Source: CAVPDG01 sp963702535
GTDB taxonomy: Bacteria > Chloroflexota > Anaerolineae > Anaerolineales > UBA4823
Direction of reading: 5' to 3'
NCBI GenBank assembly: GCA_963702535.1
Contig: CAVPDG010000007.1
Location: forward strand, 310,001-374,000
Length of the DNA stretch: 64,000 bases
Below the pieces are notes generated by a model. The model was given only the letters and a program-made list of their open reading frames with translations. It was not told where the DNA came from and made no database searches. Shown piece after piece: positions 1 through 8,644 of the stretch (positions within the stretch are counted from its first letter, which is position 1; the number at the start of each line of letters is the position of its first letter). Position numbers and translations under genes: made by a program.

Positions 1-123
1 AATCAGCACAAATGTTCTGATCGGGCTGCTGAGAGTACGCTCCATCTTTCTCCGCCGCGCCATCATCTGGCTGCCGGCGTTTACTGCCCGCGTGGCTTGT
101 TGAGAAAGTTTAACGATTGTCAT
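1..123 (-). CDS. Partial hypothetical protein, runs off left edge
   Basis: Start of a gene cut by the left edge, with 41 codons visible. The ATG at 123-121 (minus strand) follows a strong AGGGGG ribosome binding site by about eight bases, which is why I accept it as a start. The visible residues begin MTIVKLSQQATRAV, then a basic stretch MMARRRKMERT, then SSPIRTFVLI, which could lead into a membrane segment. No family can be named from this little. It lies downstream of the GMC remnant on the same strand, separated by about 150 bases. Confidence 0.45.
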   Translation of the reverse strand, partial: MTIVKLSQQATRAVNAGSQMMARRRKMERTLSSPIRTFVLI

Positions 124-279
124 GTGTCATCCCCCTGGTATTAACCGCTCCCCCTGCCATCGAGGACGCCATTCGTTTGCAATCGTTTTTCCAACACTAT
201 TTTGGGAAAACGAATACCTGCGCTGGTGATGATCAATAGATGCAGCCTGGCTTGCTGCGCCTTCTCCTCCCGCCCTGTG

Positions 280-487
280 TTACTCGCCCCGTTCTGCCAC
301 GAATCCCATAGCCCGCTCCGCCATGGCGGTGATCGTCAGGCTGGGATTCACGCCCAAACCCACCCCGCCCACCACGGTCACGTGCTGCCGGAAGCTCTGC
401 GTGAAAAAGCCCTTCCAGCCCAGGGCGGGCAGCCACGCTGCCGCCGAAGCCGCTGCCGATCACCAGGGCGTCATAATCCATTGCCAT
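280..487 (-). pseudogene. Remnant of a GMC oxidoreductase (cholesterol-oxidase-like) with two internal deletions
   Basis: GMC oxidoreductases are FAD enzymes of about 500 residues or more. Here only about 70 codons remain, but three hallmark blocks are recognisable in order. The first is the N-terminal FAD Rossmann motif YDALVIGSGFGGSVAA. After a frame change comes the block WLPALGWKGFFTQSFRQHVTVVGGVG that normally follows some 50 residues later. It is joined directly to the C-terminal hallmark LGVNPSLTITAMAERAM, and the frame then ends at a TAA at 282-280. At the first junction the eight bases TGGCTGCC serve both flanks, as expected for a deletion between short repeats. It lies directly downstream of the gene at 471-955, overlapping its end by 17 bases. 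It cannot encode a working enzyme as written. Assembly collapse is the alternative to real decay. Confidence 0.75.
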
Positions 488-955
488 TCTGCCGCTGCTC
501 CAGCAGGAAGGGGAGTGCCAGCCCGCGCAGCCCTGGGAGGTCGAGGCGTGTCATGCCCAGCAGCCGCCCCGCCTCGATCTGGCGCAGCTCGTCGCAGATG
601 TGCGTCCAGGGGAATGGGCATTCCGCAGCGTAGCGCACGATGACCGCCGGCTTGCCGTCGATGGCGGAGGCTTCCAGGCTGGCGCTGAAAGGGAAGATGC
701 GTCGGAATGCATCCTCGCGCAGCACCAGGTTGGCGCCGCCGCCGGGGGTGAAATCCTTGCCCCACCAGCCGCGCAATCCGCCCAGCGCCAGGGCGGGAGC
801 TGCGCTGCGGCGCAGCCAGCCCGGACCGGTGAATGCCGCTCATACTTGCCCGCCAGTCCCGCCGGATCGGGCGGCGCCAGCGTAGCGAAGAAAGGCTTGA
901 AGAGGCGCAAAGGGAATCTATTGAGATCTCTTGCATCTGGGATGTGTGCAATCAT
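471..955 (-). CDS. Hypothetical protein next to GMC oxidoreductase, frameshifted
   Basis: A protein of about 160 residues read in two frames. It starts MIAHIPDARDLNRFPLRL at 955 and continues PFFATLAPPDPAGLAGKYER. After a shift near 780-830 it continues RGWWGKDFTPGGGANLVLR and ends DLPGLRGLALPFLLEQRQ. The GxWxGK pattern followed by acidic and aromatic residues resembles GXWXG-type small ligand-binding proteins (PF14231/DUF4334 style), but I am not sure of the family. The 3' end overlaps the start of the GMC remnant, so the two were probably co-translated. The facing HTH gene starts only 33 bases away on the other strand, so the two 5' ends must share a very compact promoter region. No catalytic residues can be assigned. 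Confidence 0.5.
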
Positions 956-988
956 GGCTGCAATTTTACTCCAATCAGGAAGCGAGCA

Positions 989-2126
989 ATGACCCTGACC
1001 GGCTCTCCCGCTGCGCTGGTGCGCTCGCTCAAAGGCGCGCCGCTTGCCTGCCTGTTCATCCTGCTGCTCACGCAGGGCGCCCTGCGCGCCGGCGAGCTAT
1101 GCCAGGCGACCGGTTACAGCCCCAACAGCATCACGGCTGCCCTGCGCCTGCTGGCGCAGCTCGAGCTGATCGCCAAGACGCCGGATGGCTGGCGCGTACC
1201 GCCAGGCATCCGGCACGCTGTGCTAGACGTCGCCGGCGCGGCGGAAAATTTCGCGAATCGCGAGCCGCCTCGCCTCAATTTGCGAATCCAGCTTCTTAGG
1301 AGGAGAAGATATTAACTCAAACTCTGGTTGTATCTCTTCTCCTCCTCCAAGCGGCGCCCCTCAAATTGCGCATCCGATTCCCAATGCCTTGCTTGGGATT
1401 CGCGGTAATATTCCCCCGGGCGTCCTGCCAAGTAAGCCAACGCGCATCCCGGCGCGGCTTTCTCGGGAAGCCAACAGCGGACCATCCACCACGGACATCC
1501 AACAGATCTCCCGCATCCTGGACGCCACACGTCTGCTCTTCGGCGAGCGCCTGCACGGACCGCCCTCGCGCTACCCGGATGTGCGCCTGCTGCTGGCAGC
1601 CATCGCCGAGGCGTACACGCGCCGCGGTTCGCTGCGCACCCCGGCGCGGGTGGCTTACGCCAACCTCAAGCGCGGCGTCGACCCGGGGGCGGAGTTCCTC
1701 GCCGACCCGCTCGCCTACCTGCCCAGGGAATTCCTGGTCGCTGCCGGTCTGGCATCCCCGCCGCCTGCCGAGGCCGAGCCGCCTGGCGATGATCCCACAG
1801 ACGAGGAGGATGCGCCTGAAGACCCGCTGCCGGCCATTCATCCCTCCCTGGACCTGCCCGCCGATGCCGCAGCCAGGCGCAGCGCGGCGCAGGTCTGGGA
1901 GATCGCCGTACAGGCGCTGCGCTGCGAGCTTTCCCCGTCCATCAACCGCCGCTACCTGAAGCCGTGCTGGCTGGCTGCCTTCGACCCGGCGAGCGCTACC
2001 TTCACGGTGGGCGTCCCTGCCGAGCAAGACCGCCTGTGGCTGGAGGATCGCCTCGCCGCCCGCCTCACCCACCTGCTCAACGGCATTTGCGACCGGTCGT
2101 GCCAGGTGCAGTTCATGCAGGACTGA
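989..2126 (+). CDS. HTH protein with C-terminal DnaA N-domain-like module, frameshifted
   Basis: Residues 1-75 after the ATG at 989 form a winged-helix or HTH region (ALVRSLKGAPLACL, then GELCQATGYSPNSITAALRLL). A frame change near 1290 leads into a hydrophilic linker (GGEDINSNSG, then SSPPPSG). The C-terminal half continues to 2126. Its last 80 residues (AAQVWEIAVQALRCELS, then FTVGVPAEQDRLWLEDRLAARL) match the small N-terminal domain of DnaA: Trp early, a two-strand core, then an amphipathic WLxxRL helix. HTH plus DnaA-N-like proteins are typical of Chloroflexi and are often annotated as replication or regulatory proteins of unknown role. The length is about 378 residues once joined. There is no AAA ATPase domain, so it is not DnaA itself. 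DNA binding is likely; whether it acts in replication or transcription is not known. Confidence 0.6.
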
Positions 2127-2221
2127 GCCGCAAGGAACAATTCTCCCGGCTGGGACGTCTATCGTTATAATGGACATCTCCGGTGGGTCTAACCGCGCAA
2201 TTTAGGACAGGAATACTCCTT

Positions 2222-3580
2222 ATGAAACGAGATACCGTAATCCTTGCCGTCGCCGGCATCGTGATCCTCTGCCTGGCGCTGACCGCTGCCGCGACCGCCT
2301 GCGTGCTGACGCGCAATCGCGCCACGCCGACCAGCCCGTCGGCGCTCTATACCCAGGCGGCGGGCACGTTCGTCGCCGACCTGACCCAGCAGGCTTTCGC
2401 CACCCTGGTCGTTCAGGCGACGCAGGGCTTCCCCACGAATACACCTCCCGCCATCACGCCCACCAGCCTTGTCCCCACGATGGCGATCCCAACCATAACG
2501 CCGCTGCCGCCGACCCCCATCCCGCCCAGCCTCACGCCCACGCAGGTCTTTCCCACGCAAGCGCCGCCGACCATCACGCCCATCCCGGTGCGCTGCAACC
2601 AGGCGCGCTTCGTCAAGGATGTCACCGTGCCGGATGGGACGGTCTTTATCGCCGGGACGGAGTTCACCAAGGTATGGCGCCTGCAGAACACCGGCTCGTG
2701 CACCTGGGATAGCGGTTATTCCTTTGTGTTTACCGGTGGCGACCGGCTGGGCGCGCCGGCGTCTGTGCGCCTGCCCAAGGTGGTTTACCCGGGCGAGAAC
2801 GTGGATATCGGCGTGGATATGTTTGCGCCAACCCAATCGGGCACCTATAAGGGCTACTGGATGCTGAGCAACGCCAACGGCAAGACCTTCGGTGTGGGCA
2901 GCGATGCCAAGACAGCGGTGTGGGTCGAGATCCGCGTGCAGGCGCCTAACCAGAACTTCGCCTTCGACCTGGCAGCCAACGCCTGCCTGGCGACCTGGCG
3001 CAGCAGCGCCGGCAGCCTGCCCTGCCCGGGCAACCCGCAGAGCGCCAGCGGGTCGGTGGTGGTGGTGAACGATCCGAAACTGGAAGATGGCCGCAAAGAG
3101 AATGAGCCGGCGCTGTGGACGCGCCCGCAGGCGGTCAACGGCGGCTGGATCTCCGGCGTTTACCCGGCGTACAAGGTGAAAGCCGGCGACCACTTCATCA
3201 CGCAGATCGGCTGCGGCTGGGGCAACACGGAATGCGAGCTGGCGTTCACGCTGAGCTACGTGATCGGCAACAACTCGCCCAAGAGCCTGGGCAGGTGGTA
3301 CGAAAAGTATGAAGGGATGGTTTATACGGTGGATGTCGACCTGAGCAGCCTGGCAGGCGAAAACGTGCAGCTCATCCTGGGTGTTGAGAACCTGGGCAAT
3401 CCCAGCCAGGCGAACGGCTTCTGGTTCGTGCCTTCGGTGCGCCAGGTGAAGTCGCCTACGCCGACCGCTACCCGACCGGCGCCTACGCCCACACGCACGG
3501 CGACTGCGCCGGCGGTGACGCCCACCTTCCCGCCGGACCAAGACACGCCCACACCGCCCTCGCCTTACCCGTACCCGTAA
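2222..3580 (+). CDS. Exported protein with NBR1-like Ig domain
   Basis: An intact 452-residue protein. The ATG at 2222 is preferred over an upstream in-frame start because MKRDTVILAVAGIVILCLAL begins a clean N-terminal membrane or signal segment; the AATAC after it could be a lipobox, but weakly. Residues about 70-130 are a Thr/Pro-rich spacer (TPTSLVPT, ITPLPPTPIPPS) typical of surface-anchored Chloroflexi proteins. Next comes an NBR1-type Ig-like domain: RFVKDVTVPDGTVFIAGTEF, then KVWRLQNTGSCTWDSGY, then SGTYKGYWMLSNANGK. A second beta-rich region (about 265-420) contains four Cys that may form disulfides. The tail is again Thr/Pro-rich and ends PYPYP. The likely role is extracellular binding or adhesion. 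It is transcribed towards the HyuA-like gene, with a shared terminator in between. Confidence 0.8.
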   Translation: MKRDTVILAVAGIVILCLALTAAATACVLTRNRATPTSPSALYTQAAGTFVADLTQQAFATLVVQATQGFPTNTPPAITPTSLVPTMAIPTITPLPPTPIPPSLTPTQVFPTQAPPTITPIPVRCNQARFVKDVTVPDGTVFIAGTEFTKVWRLQNTGSCTWDSGYSFVFTGGDRLGAPASVRLPKVVYPGENVDIGVDMFAPTQSGTYKGYWMLSNANGKTFGVGSDAKTAVWVEIRVQAPNQNFAFDLAANACLATWRSSAGSLPCPGNPQSASGSVVVVNDPKLEDGRKENEPALWTRPQAVNGGWISGVYPAYKVKAGDHFITQIGCGWGNTECELAFTLSYVIGNNSPKSLGRWYEKYEGMVYTVDVDLSSLAGENVQLILGVENLGNPSQANGFWFVPSVRQVKSPTPTATRPAPTPTRTATAPAVTPTFPPDQDTPTPPSPYPYP

Positions 3581-3590
3581 AACAGATTAA

Positions 3591-3643
3591 CCCTAAAAAG
3601 AGATGCACGCCTGGCAACGCCAGGCGTGCATCTCTTTTTAGGG
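3591..3643. terminator. Bidirectional terminator, 24-bp perfect stem
   Basis: A perfect inverted repeat: left arm 3591-3614, five-base loop CAACG, right arm 3620-3643. The arms begin CCCTAAAAAGAGATGC and end TTTTTAGGG, so a U-run follows the GC-rich core on either strand. It lies between two convergent genes (ends at 3580 and 3650) and would stop transcription from both sides. Confidence 0.9.
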
Positions 3644-3649
3644 GAGAAT

Positions 3650-5733
3650 CTATTCGTCTGCCAGGCGGGGGCGACCGGCGGCGGAGGCGATGATATCGCT
3701 ATCCAGCAGCACCTCTTTGCCATCCCGGCCGCGGGCGATATGGTCCTGGCGCTCGACGTGGATGTGGATGTCGCTGGCGCCGGCGCGCTCGGCGCCTTCC
3801 AGCGCCAACCGGCGGGCTTGCGCTTCGGCGTAGGCGGCGGCTTGCTCCAGACCTGCCATGTCGTGGATGCCGGTGGGCAGGTGCAGGCGGAAGGGTTCGT
3901 CGCCCTTGAGCGGCAGCAGGCAGATGCCCAGCGGGCGCAGCAGGACGCGCGCCGTATAGGTGACGCTGCCGACCACGGCGCCGATGGCGTTGGCGATGCC
4001 GGCATGCTCGGGGATGAGCAGGCGGGTGTGCAGGCGCTGCGCCAGGGGGGGAAATACGTGGCGACCGGCGCCCCGACCGCTGCCAGGGGCAGGCGCAGGC
4101 TAAGGCTGACATCCAGCAAGGCTGCTCGCCTGACCGTCTTTGCCCAGCGCCTGGTCCAGGAAAAGCTCGCGCCAGACCTTGCTATGATCGGAGTGGGAGG
4201 TAGATTGCAGGGTGATTTCGTGCGCCTGGGAGAGGTGGCTTCCACGGTGGCGCGCCCGAGCTGCAGCAGCACCTGCTGGAAGACCTGGCGTGAGAAGTCT
4301 TCGGGGCTTTCTTCCGGCAGGCGCAAGACGTGAGCGGCGCGGCGCGCCCAGATCATGCGCGCCGAGCTGCGCCGCCTGGGACGACCAGGAGTCCTGGTAG
4401 CCGAGCACGTGGCTGGCATCCGAGGGGGTGAAACCGCTCATCACGGCGTAGCCGCGCTCCACCAGCCCTGCCAGGGCGCGCGAGCGGCGGTAGGTGCGCG
4501 AGCGATCGAGGAAGAGCTTGTCGAGCGGCATGGGACCCTCCGCCAGCTTCTCCCAGATATCGAGCATGGCGCTATCCAGGTCTTTGCCATCCCCGCCCTG
4601 CCCGTTGGAGGCGAGGTCGAGCTGGCGCTGGCGCAGGGCGAACTGCCCATCGTAGCCGTAGAGCGTGTCGCGGGCGGCGTGCTGCTCGAGGATGGGCAGC
4701 ACCTGGGGGTACTGGTGCGCCAGCAAGCTGAGCGGCACAACGCGCTGCGGTCCGACCTGCATGCCCGCATCCACGTCGAAGGAGACCTCACTATCGCCGC
4801 CCAAGCCGGAGGTGTGCACGGCGATGGCTTCGACCATGGTGCGCCAGCCGCCCACCGTGGCGCCTTCCGGGACTCAGGGCGGGGCGCCCGTCCTGCAGCA
4901 GGGCGATATCGGTGGTGGTGCCGCCCATGTCGACGACGAGCACATCGGGCTCGCTCGCACAGGTAGCGGGCGCCGACCACGCTGGCAGCGGGACCGGAGA
5001 GGATGGTCTCGACGGGTCGCTCGACGGCGAGGCGGGCGTCCATCAGCGAGCCATCGCCCTTGACGACCATCAGCGGGGCGCGGATATTCTTCTCCTCCAG
5101 GATGTGGCGCACGGAGGCGATGAGCTGCTCGATGTAGGGGATGAGGCGGGCGTTGAGTGCGGCGGTGAGGGCGCGGCGCGGGGCGTGCAGGTTGGAGGTG
5201 AGCTCGTGCCCGCAGGTGACCGGCAACCCGGTGAGCTGGCGCACCAGCTCGCGCACGCGCAGCTCGTGGGCGGGGTTGCGCACGCCGAAATAGCCCGAGA
5301 CGGCGAAGGCTTCGGCGTGCGCAGCGTGCTTGCGGATGGCTGCCTCAGCGCCCTCCAGGTCGAGGGGCGCCTGCTCGGCGCCGGTGATGGTGTGCCCGCC
5401 CTGCAGGAAGACCGCCGGGTCGCGCCCGAGGGCTTTGCCCAAGCCTGCCAGGCTGAGCGAATCGGCGGGATAGCCGAGCAGCAGCAGGCAGATGGGGGTG
5501 CCGTGTCCCTCTACCAGGGCGTTGGTCGCCAGTGTGGTGGAGACCGAGACCAGGGAGATGGCGGTATGCTCGCCGGAGGGCGGCAGGACGGCCTCGATGG
5601 CGTCCCGGATGCCGACCGAGAGGTCGTACTTGGTGGTGAGGGCTTTGGCGGAAGCCAGCACGCCGCGCTCTTTGTCGAAGAGGACTGCGTCGGTGTAGGT
5701 GCCGCCGGTGTCGATGCCTAAGTATGTGGTCAT
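3650..5733 (-). CDS. Hydantoinase/5-oxoprolinase family ATPase subunit (HyuA-like), several frameshifts
   Basis: HyuA-type proteins hydrolyse cyclic imides such as hydantoins or 5-oxoproline at the cost of ATP, usually with a HyuB partner. The N-terminus TYLGIDTGGTYTDAVLFD is the first phosphate-binding loop of the acetate-kinase/hsp70-like fold. A second, VVDMGGTTTDIALL, is found after a frame change near 4960. In between are LSGPAASVVGARYL and a GYDGQFALRQ region. At least four shifts are needed to reach the stop at 3650. The assembled length, about 690 residues, is normal for HyuA. No HyuB gene is adjacent, so this may belong to the HyuA-only group seen in Chloroflexi; its substrate cannot be deduced. 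It ends at the shared terminator. Confidence 0.75.
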
Positions 5734-5785
5734 GTGTCAGGGGTTAAGTGTCAAGTGCCAGGTGTCAGTGTCAGGAGTCACATGG
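5731..5785. repeat. Degenerate 7-8 bp tandem repeat (GTGTCAG type)
   Basis: Immediately upstream of the HyuA-like start the sequence repeats GTGTCAGG / AGTGTCAAG / AGTGCCAGG / GTGTCAG with small variations. This is a short heptamer-like microsatellite of the kind scattered in intergenic regions of environmental bacteria. It overlaps the HyuA start codon region and the 3' end of the small membrane gene. Confidence 0.55.
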
Positions 5786-6085
5786 CAGGTTTCGGGTCAG
5801 GCCGGAGTAGTAGGGGACCGATTTGCGCTTATAGCCGCCGCTGGCGTAGGTGGCGATATCAATACAAACAGCGAAGATGATCAGCACCCATTCGATGCCG
5901 ACGATGCCGTTGGCGCCGTACGCCAGGGTGTACATCAACGTTGTCCAGGGCAGGAAGATCAGTCCCAGCAAGGGCCAGATCCAGGTATTAAAGACTCCCT
6001 GGACGTACGCCGGCTGGATCAGCCAGTAGACCAGGAATGCCAGCCTGGGTCCGGCGGCGAACAGGGCGATCAGGAAGCAACACAT
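5771..6085 (-). CDS. Small membrane protein of unknown function
   Basis: A 104-residue protein starting MCCFLIALFAAGPRLAFLVYW. The ATG at 6085 is chosen because AAGGAG lies six to seven bases upstream; a longer in-frame start has no such site. Three hydrophobic segments can be seen: residues 2-20, 31-52 (WIWPLLGLIFLPWTTLMYTLAY) and 57-76 (GIVGIEWVLIIFAVCIDIA). A short hydrophilic tail follows, YASGGYKRKSVPYYSGL. Similar small proteins occur widely in Chloroflexi without known function. It is followed after a 37-base gap by the HyuA-like gene in the same direction, but the repeat between them makes co-transcription uncertain. Confidence 0.65.
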   Translation of the reverse strand: MCCFLIALFAAGPRLAFLVYWLIQPAYVQGVFNTWIWPLLGLIFLPWTTLMYTLAYGANGIVGIEWVLIIFAVCIDIATYASGGYKRKSVPYYSGLTRNLPCDS

Positions 6086-6197
6086 GGCATTCTCCTTCAG
6101 GACATAAGATGGGTGTCGCAATTCCCCGCGGTGAAGCCGGAGGCAACCAGGCGATTATAAACCCGATTGCGGGGCGGGGTGCGATGGGATGCGTGAT

Positions 6198-7156
6198 CTA
6201 CGGAGACGACCTGGTCGCTGGATGACAGCGCCGGGCGGGACGACGCGCTTCGCGCAGCAGGATGGCATCCTGGATGACGGCGCCGGCGCCGATGCGGCAG
6301 TTGCGCTCGATATAGACGTTGGGTCCGATGCGGCAGTCGCTGCCGATCTCGACGCCGGCTTCGATGTGCAGGGGAGTGGTGAGCTGCGTGCCGGCGCCGA
6401 CGCGCTGCGGCTGGATCTGGGGCGCCTCGCCGCCCTGCATGAGGAAGTGGCGGTTGATGCTCAGCAGGTCGGCAGGGCTGGTGAGGGTGAGGCGGGAGGC
6501 GACCTGCAAGCCGCGCACGCCGCCCTGGCGCTGGATGAGGAGCTGGAGGGCATCCTGCAGCTCGTACTCACCGCGCGGGGAGGGCTGCACTTCGGGAAGG
6601 TAGCCCAGCAGGGAGTGCGGCAGGCAATATAACGGCAGGCTGGCGATATGCGAGGGGGCGTCTTGCAGGCGGGGTTTCTCGACGATGCGCACGACGAAAT
6701 CGCCATCCAGTGCGACGACGCCGGAGGCGGGCACCTGTTCCGGCGGGATGGGCATGAGGGTCGAGGACGGCGGTGGGCTGGGGCGGCGTGCGCCACAGGG
6801 CGAGCAGGGCGGCGACATGCTGCGGGGAGGTGAGGTTGTCGCAGGCGGAGAGCACAAAATCGCCGGTGATGAGCGGGGCGGCGCAGCGCAGGGCGTCTGC
6901 CATGCCCAGTCTTTGCGGCTGGTAGACGAAGCGCACATCGGCGTCCAGGCGGCGATTCGCGCTGGAAGTAGCGGGTGATCTGCAGGTCGTCGGGGCTGAC
7001 AACGAGGATGAAGTCCTGGATGCCGTTGAGGGCGAGATGCTCCATGACGCGCTCGACGATGGGCTTGCCGAGGATGGGCAGCATCGCCTTGGAGCGGTTG
7101 GTGGTGATGGGGTGGAGGCGGGAGCCTTTACCGGCGGCGAGGATGACGGCTTGCAT
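6198..7156 (-). CDS. Sugar-1-phosphate nucleotidyltransferase with left-handed beta-helix, frameshifted
   Basis: This enzyme class makes NDP-sugars from NTP and sugar-1-phosphate. Residues 1-60 carry the signature MQAVILAAGKGSRLHPITTN and KAMLPILGKPIVERVMEHL (nucleotide-binding loop and the following helix). After one shift the frame gives LGMADALRCAA and VLSACDNLTS, and after another VVALDGDFVVRIVEKP and SPRGEYELQDALQLLI. The C-terminus has hexapeptide-repeat sequence (IEAGVEIGSDCRIGPNVYIERNCRIGAGAVIQDAIL), typical of trimerising left-handed beta-helix domains. The last 20 residues and the exact stop are uncertain because of a further shift near 6240. It follows the GHMP kinase by eight bases, so the pair probably forms a kinase-pyrophosphorylase route from a free sugar to an NDP-sugar. 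Confidence 0.8.
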
Positions 7157-7164
7157 AGGATGCC

Positions 7165-8344
7165 TTAACCGCTAGCTATTCTCGCATGAGTAAGCCCTTG
7201 GGGGCTGACGGAGGGCTGGTAGATGCGGGCATGGGTGAGACCGGCTTCTGCGGCGGTTTGCTGCCAGAGCTGGGCGAGGCGGTCTTCGTCGCCGGGGGAG
7301 ACGAGGGCAAAGACGGAACCGCCGCCGCCGGCGCCGGTGAGCTTGGCGCCCAGGGCGCCGCTCTCCAGGGCGACCTGGATGAAGAGGTTGTTCGCCCAGC
7401 CGGCGCCATCGGCGAAGCCGCAGTGCGTCATCATCTGGTCGATGAGGCGGTGGTTGGTGTTCATCAGGGCGCCGAAAGCGGGCAGGTCGCCTTCGAGCAG
7501 GGCGATCTTGCCGCGCCAGGCGGTTTCGTAGATGGCCTGCATGGTGCGGACGAGGGCGGGGGCTCGCCGCCGGTGGCTTGCCAGCGGTCGAACTCCTGGA
7601 TGTAGCGGGGGCGCATGCGACCGTGGACATCGCCGGAGTTGTGCTGGACGCCGGTGGTGATGGCGACGAGGGGCAGGCGCTGGACGTAGGGGTCGAGGCG
7701 CTCGTAGGTGACGAGGGGCTCGCTGCGGATGGGGCGCTGGTGGAGCTTGCCGCGGTAATCCAGGTAGGCGAGCCCGCCAAAGAGCGGCACGTAGCGGTCG
7801 GCAAAGCCGCAGGCGATGCCCAGCTCGAGGGCTTCGACGTTCTGGGTAAGCTCGCAGAGGATGTAGTCGTTGTGGAGGCGGGGGTCGAGGCTGTAGAACT
7901 GGCGCAGGGCGGCGAGGGTCAGGGTGACGAGCAGGGATGAGCCGCCGAGACCGGACTGGCGGGGGACGTCGCTCCACAGGGCGATGCGCACCCCCTGCTC
8001 GGGGAGCTTGCGGCGCAGCTCGGGGCTGAAGGCGTAGAGGCGGTTGAGGGCGCCTTTGGGCAGGTCGAGGCTGCCGTCGTAAGGCAGGGGCAGGTCTGCG
8101 GGGGAGAAATCCAGGGATTGGGGCTGGGTTTCCTCCGATGCGGGGGCAGGCAGGAAGGGCGGTGCGGCAGACCAGGGAGCACGGGGCGGGGGGCGTACTC
8201 GAGGCGCCAGGTCGGGGAGGGCTCGACCAGGGCGCCGGCGTAGACATTGACGGCGGCGGAGATGGTGGCGAAATCGCCTTCGTTGGCGTCGGAGGGGTTG
8301 CCGAGGACGTTGATGCGGGCGGGGAGGGAGAGGTGGAAGCGCAC
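7165..8344 (-). CDS. GHMP-family sugar kinase, frameshifted
   Basis: The start MRFHLSLPARINVLGNPSD at 8344 is the typical first GHMP motif (PARxNxxGxxxD). The ATP-binding motif PRQSGLGGSSLLVTLTLAAL sits near residue 145, and the third motif KLTGAGGGGSVFALV near the C-terminus. Two shifts (near 8180 and 7560) interrupt it; joined it has about 390 residues. The wording LGNPSDANEG is close to glucuronokinase-like and heptose-7-phosphate or fucose kinase-like members, which phosphorylate sugars at C1. The adjacent nucleotidyltransferase supports a sugar salvage or nucleotide-sugar pathway rather than mevalonate metabolism. The substrate cannot be decided. Confidence 0.8.
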
Positions 8345-8643
8345 GGGGGGTATTATACCAATGACGGTTGGTGTCCCTCAGGTGCAATGAGGAATCGGTT
8401 AACGGTGAAAAACGGGCAGGAAAGGATGGGTATCGTTTCTTTCGTTAATGGGGTGGAAATGGGTTAACCGCAGAGACACAGAGAACACAGAGAAAAACAT
8501 TCGTCTGAGGTGGAGCAGAGAAAAACACGATGAGGCGAGGGGATGTGGATCATGAAAGGGGCGAACGGGGGCGAAGGGCGACGAAATATGTGCGGAAACG
8601 AGACGCAAAATATTGGGAAAACGAGACGCAAAATATTGCGTCT
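8345..8643. other. Intergenic region with short repeats
   Basis: No gene is seen. At 8464-8497 lies a CAGAGA-type heptamer run (CCGCAGAGACACAGAGAAC followed by ACAGAGAAAA), a common intergenic repeat in environmental genomes with a related copy at 9776-9810. The last part holds palindromic GACGCAAAATATT repeats, listed separately. No promoter could be picked with confidence. Confidence 0.5.
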
Positions 8644-8644
8644 C
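8600..8644. repeat. Palindromic repeat GAGACGCAA...TTGCGTCTC
   Basis: A half copy at 8600-8615 is followed by a full one at 8623-8644 with nine-base arms GAGACGCAA / TTGCGTCTC around a four-base centre. Three more half copies (AGACGCAAAAT, AGACGCAATAT) occur at about 13697-13755. This is a dispersed small palindrome. The full copy abuts the end of the following minus-strand gene and could act as its terminator hairpin. Confidence 0.6.

Noticed and set aside
1273..1375. Purine-rich 12-bp inverted repeat (1298-1309 / 1335-1346) flanked by similar 17-base stretches (1273-1289 and 1359-1375), possibly a mobile element
   Set aside because: All of it fits inside the linker of the HTH/DnaA-N-like gene, and the stretches encode a low-complexity GGED and SSPP region. 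Removing the 86-base interval does not restore a common frame, so coincidence in a repetitive linker is simpler.
3626..5720. Long plus-strand open frames across the HyuA-like gene
   Set aside because: They are codon-bias shadows of the high-GC antisense gene; the minus strand shows recognisable motifs and a start with normal spacing.
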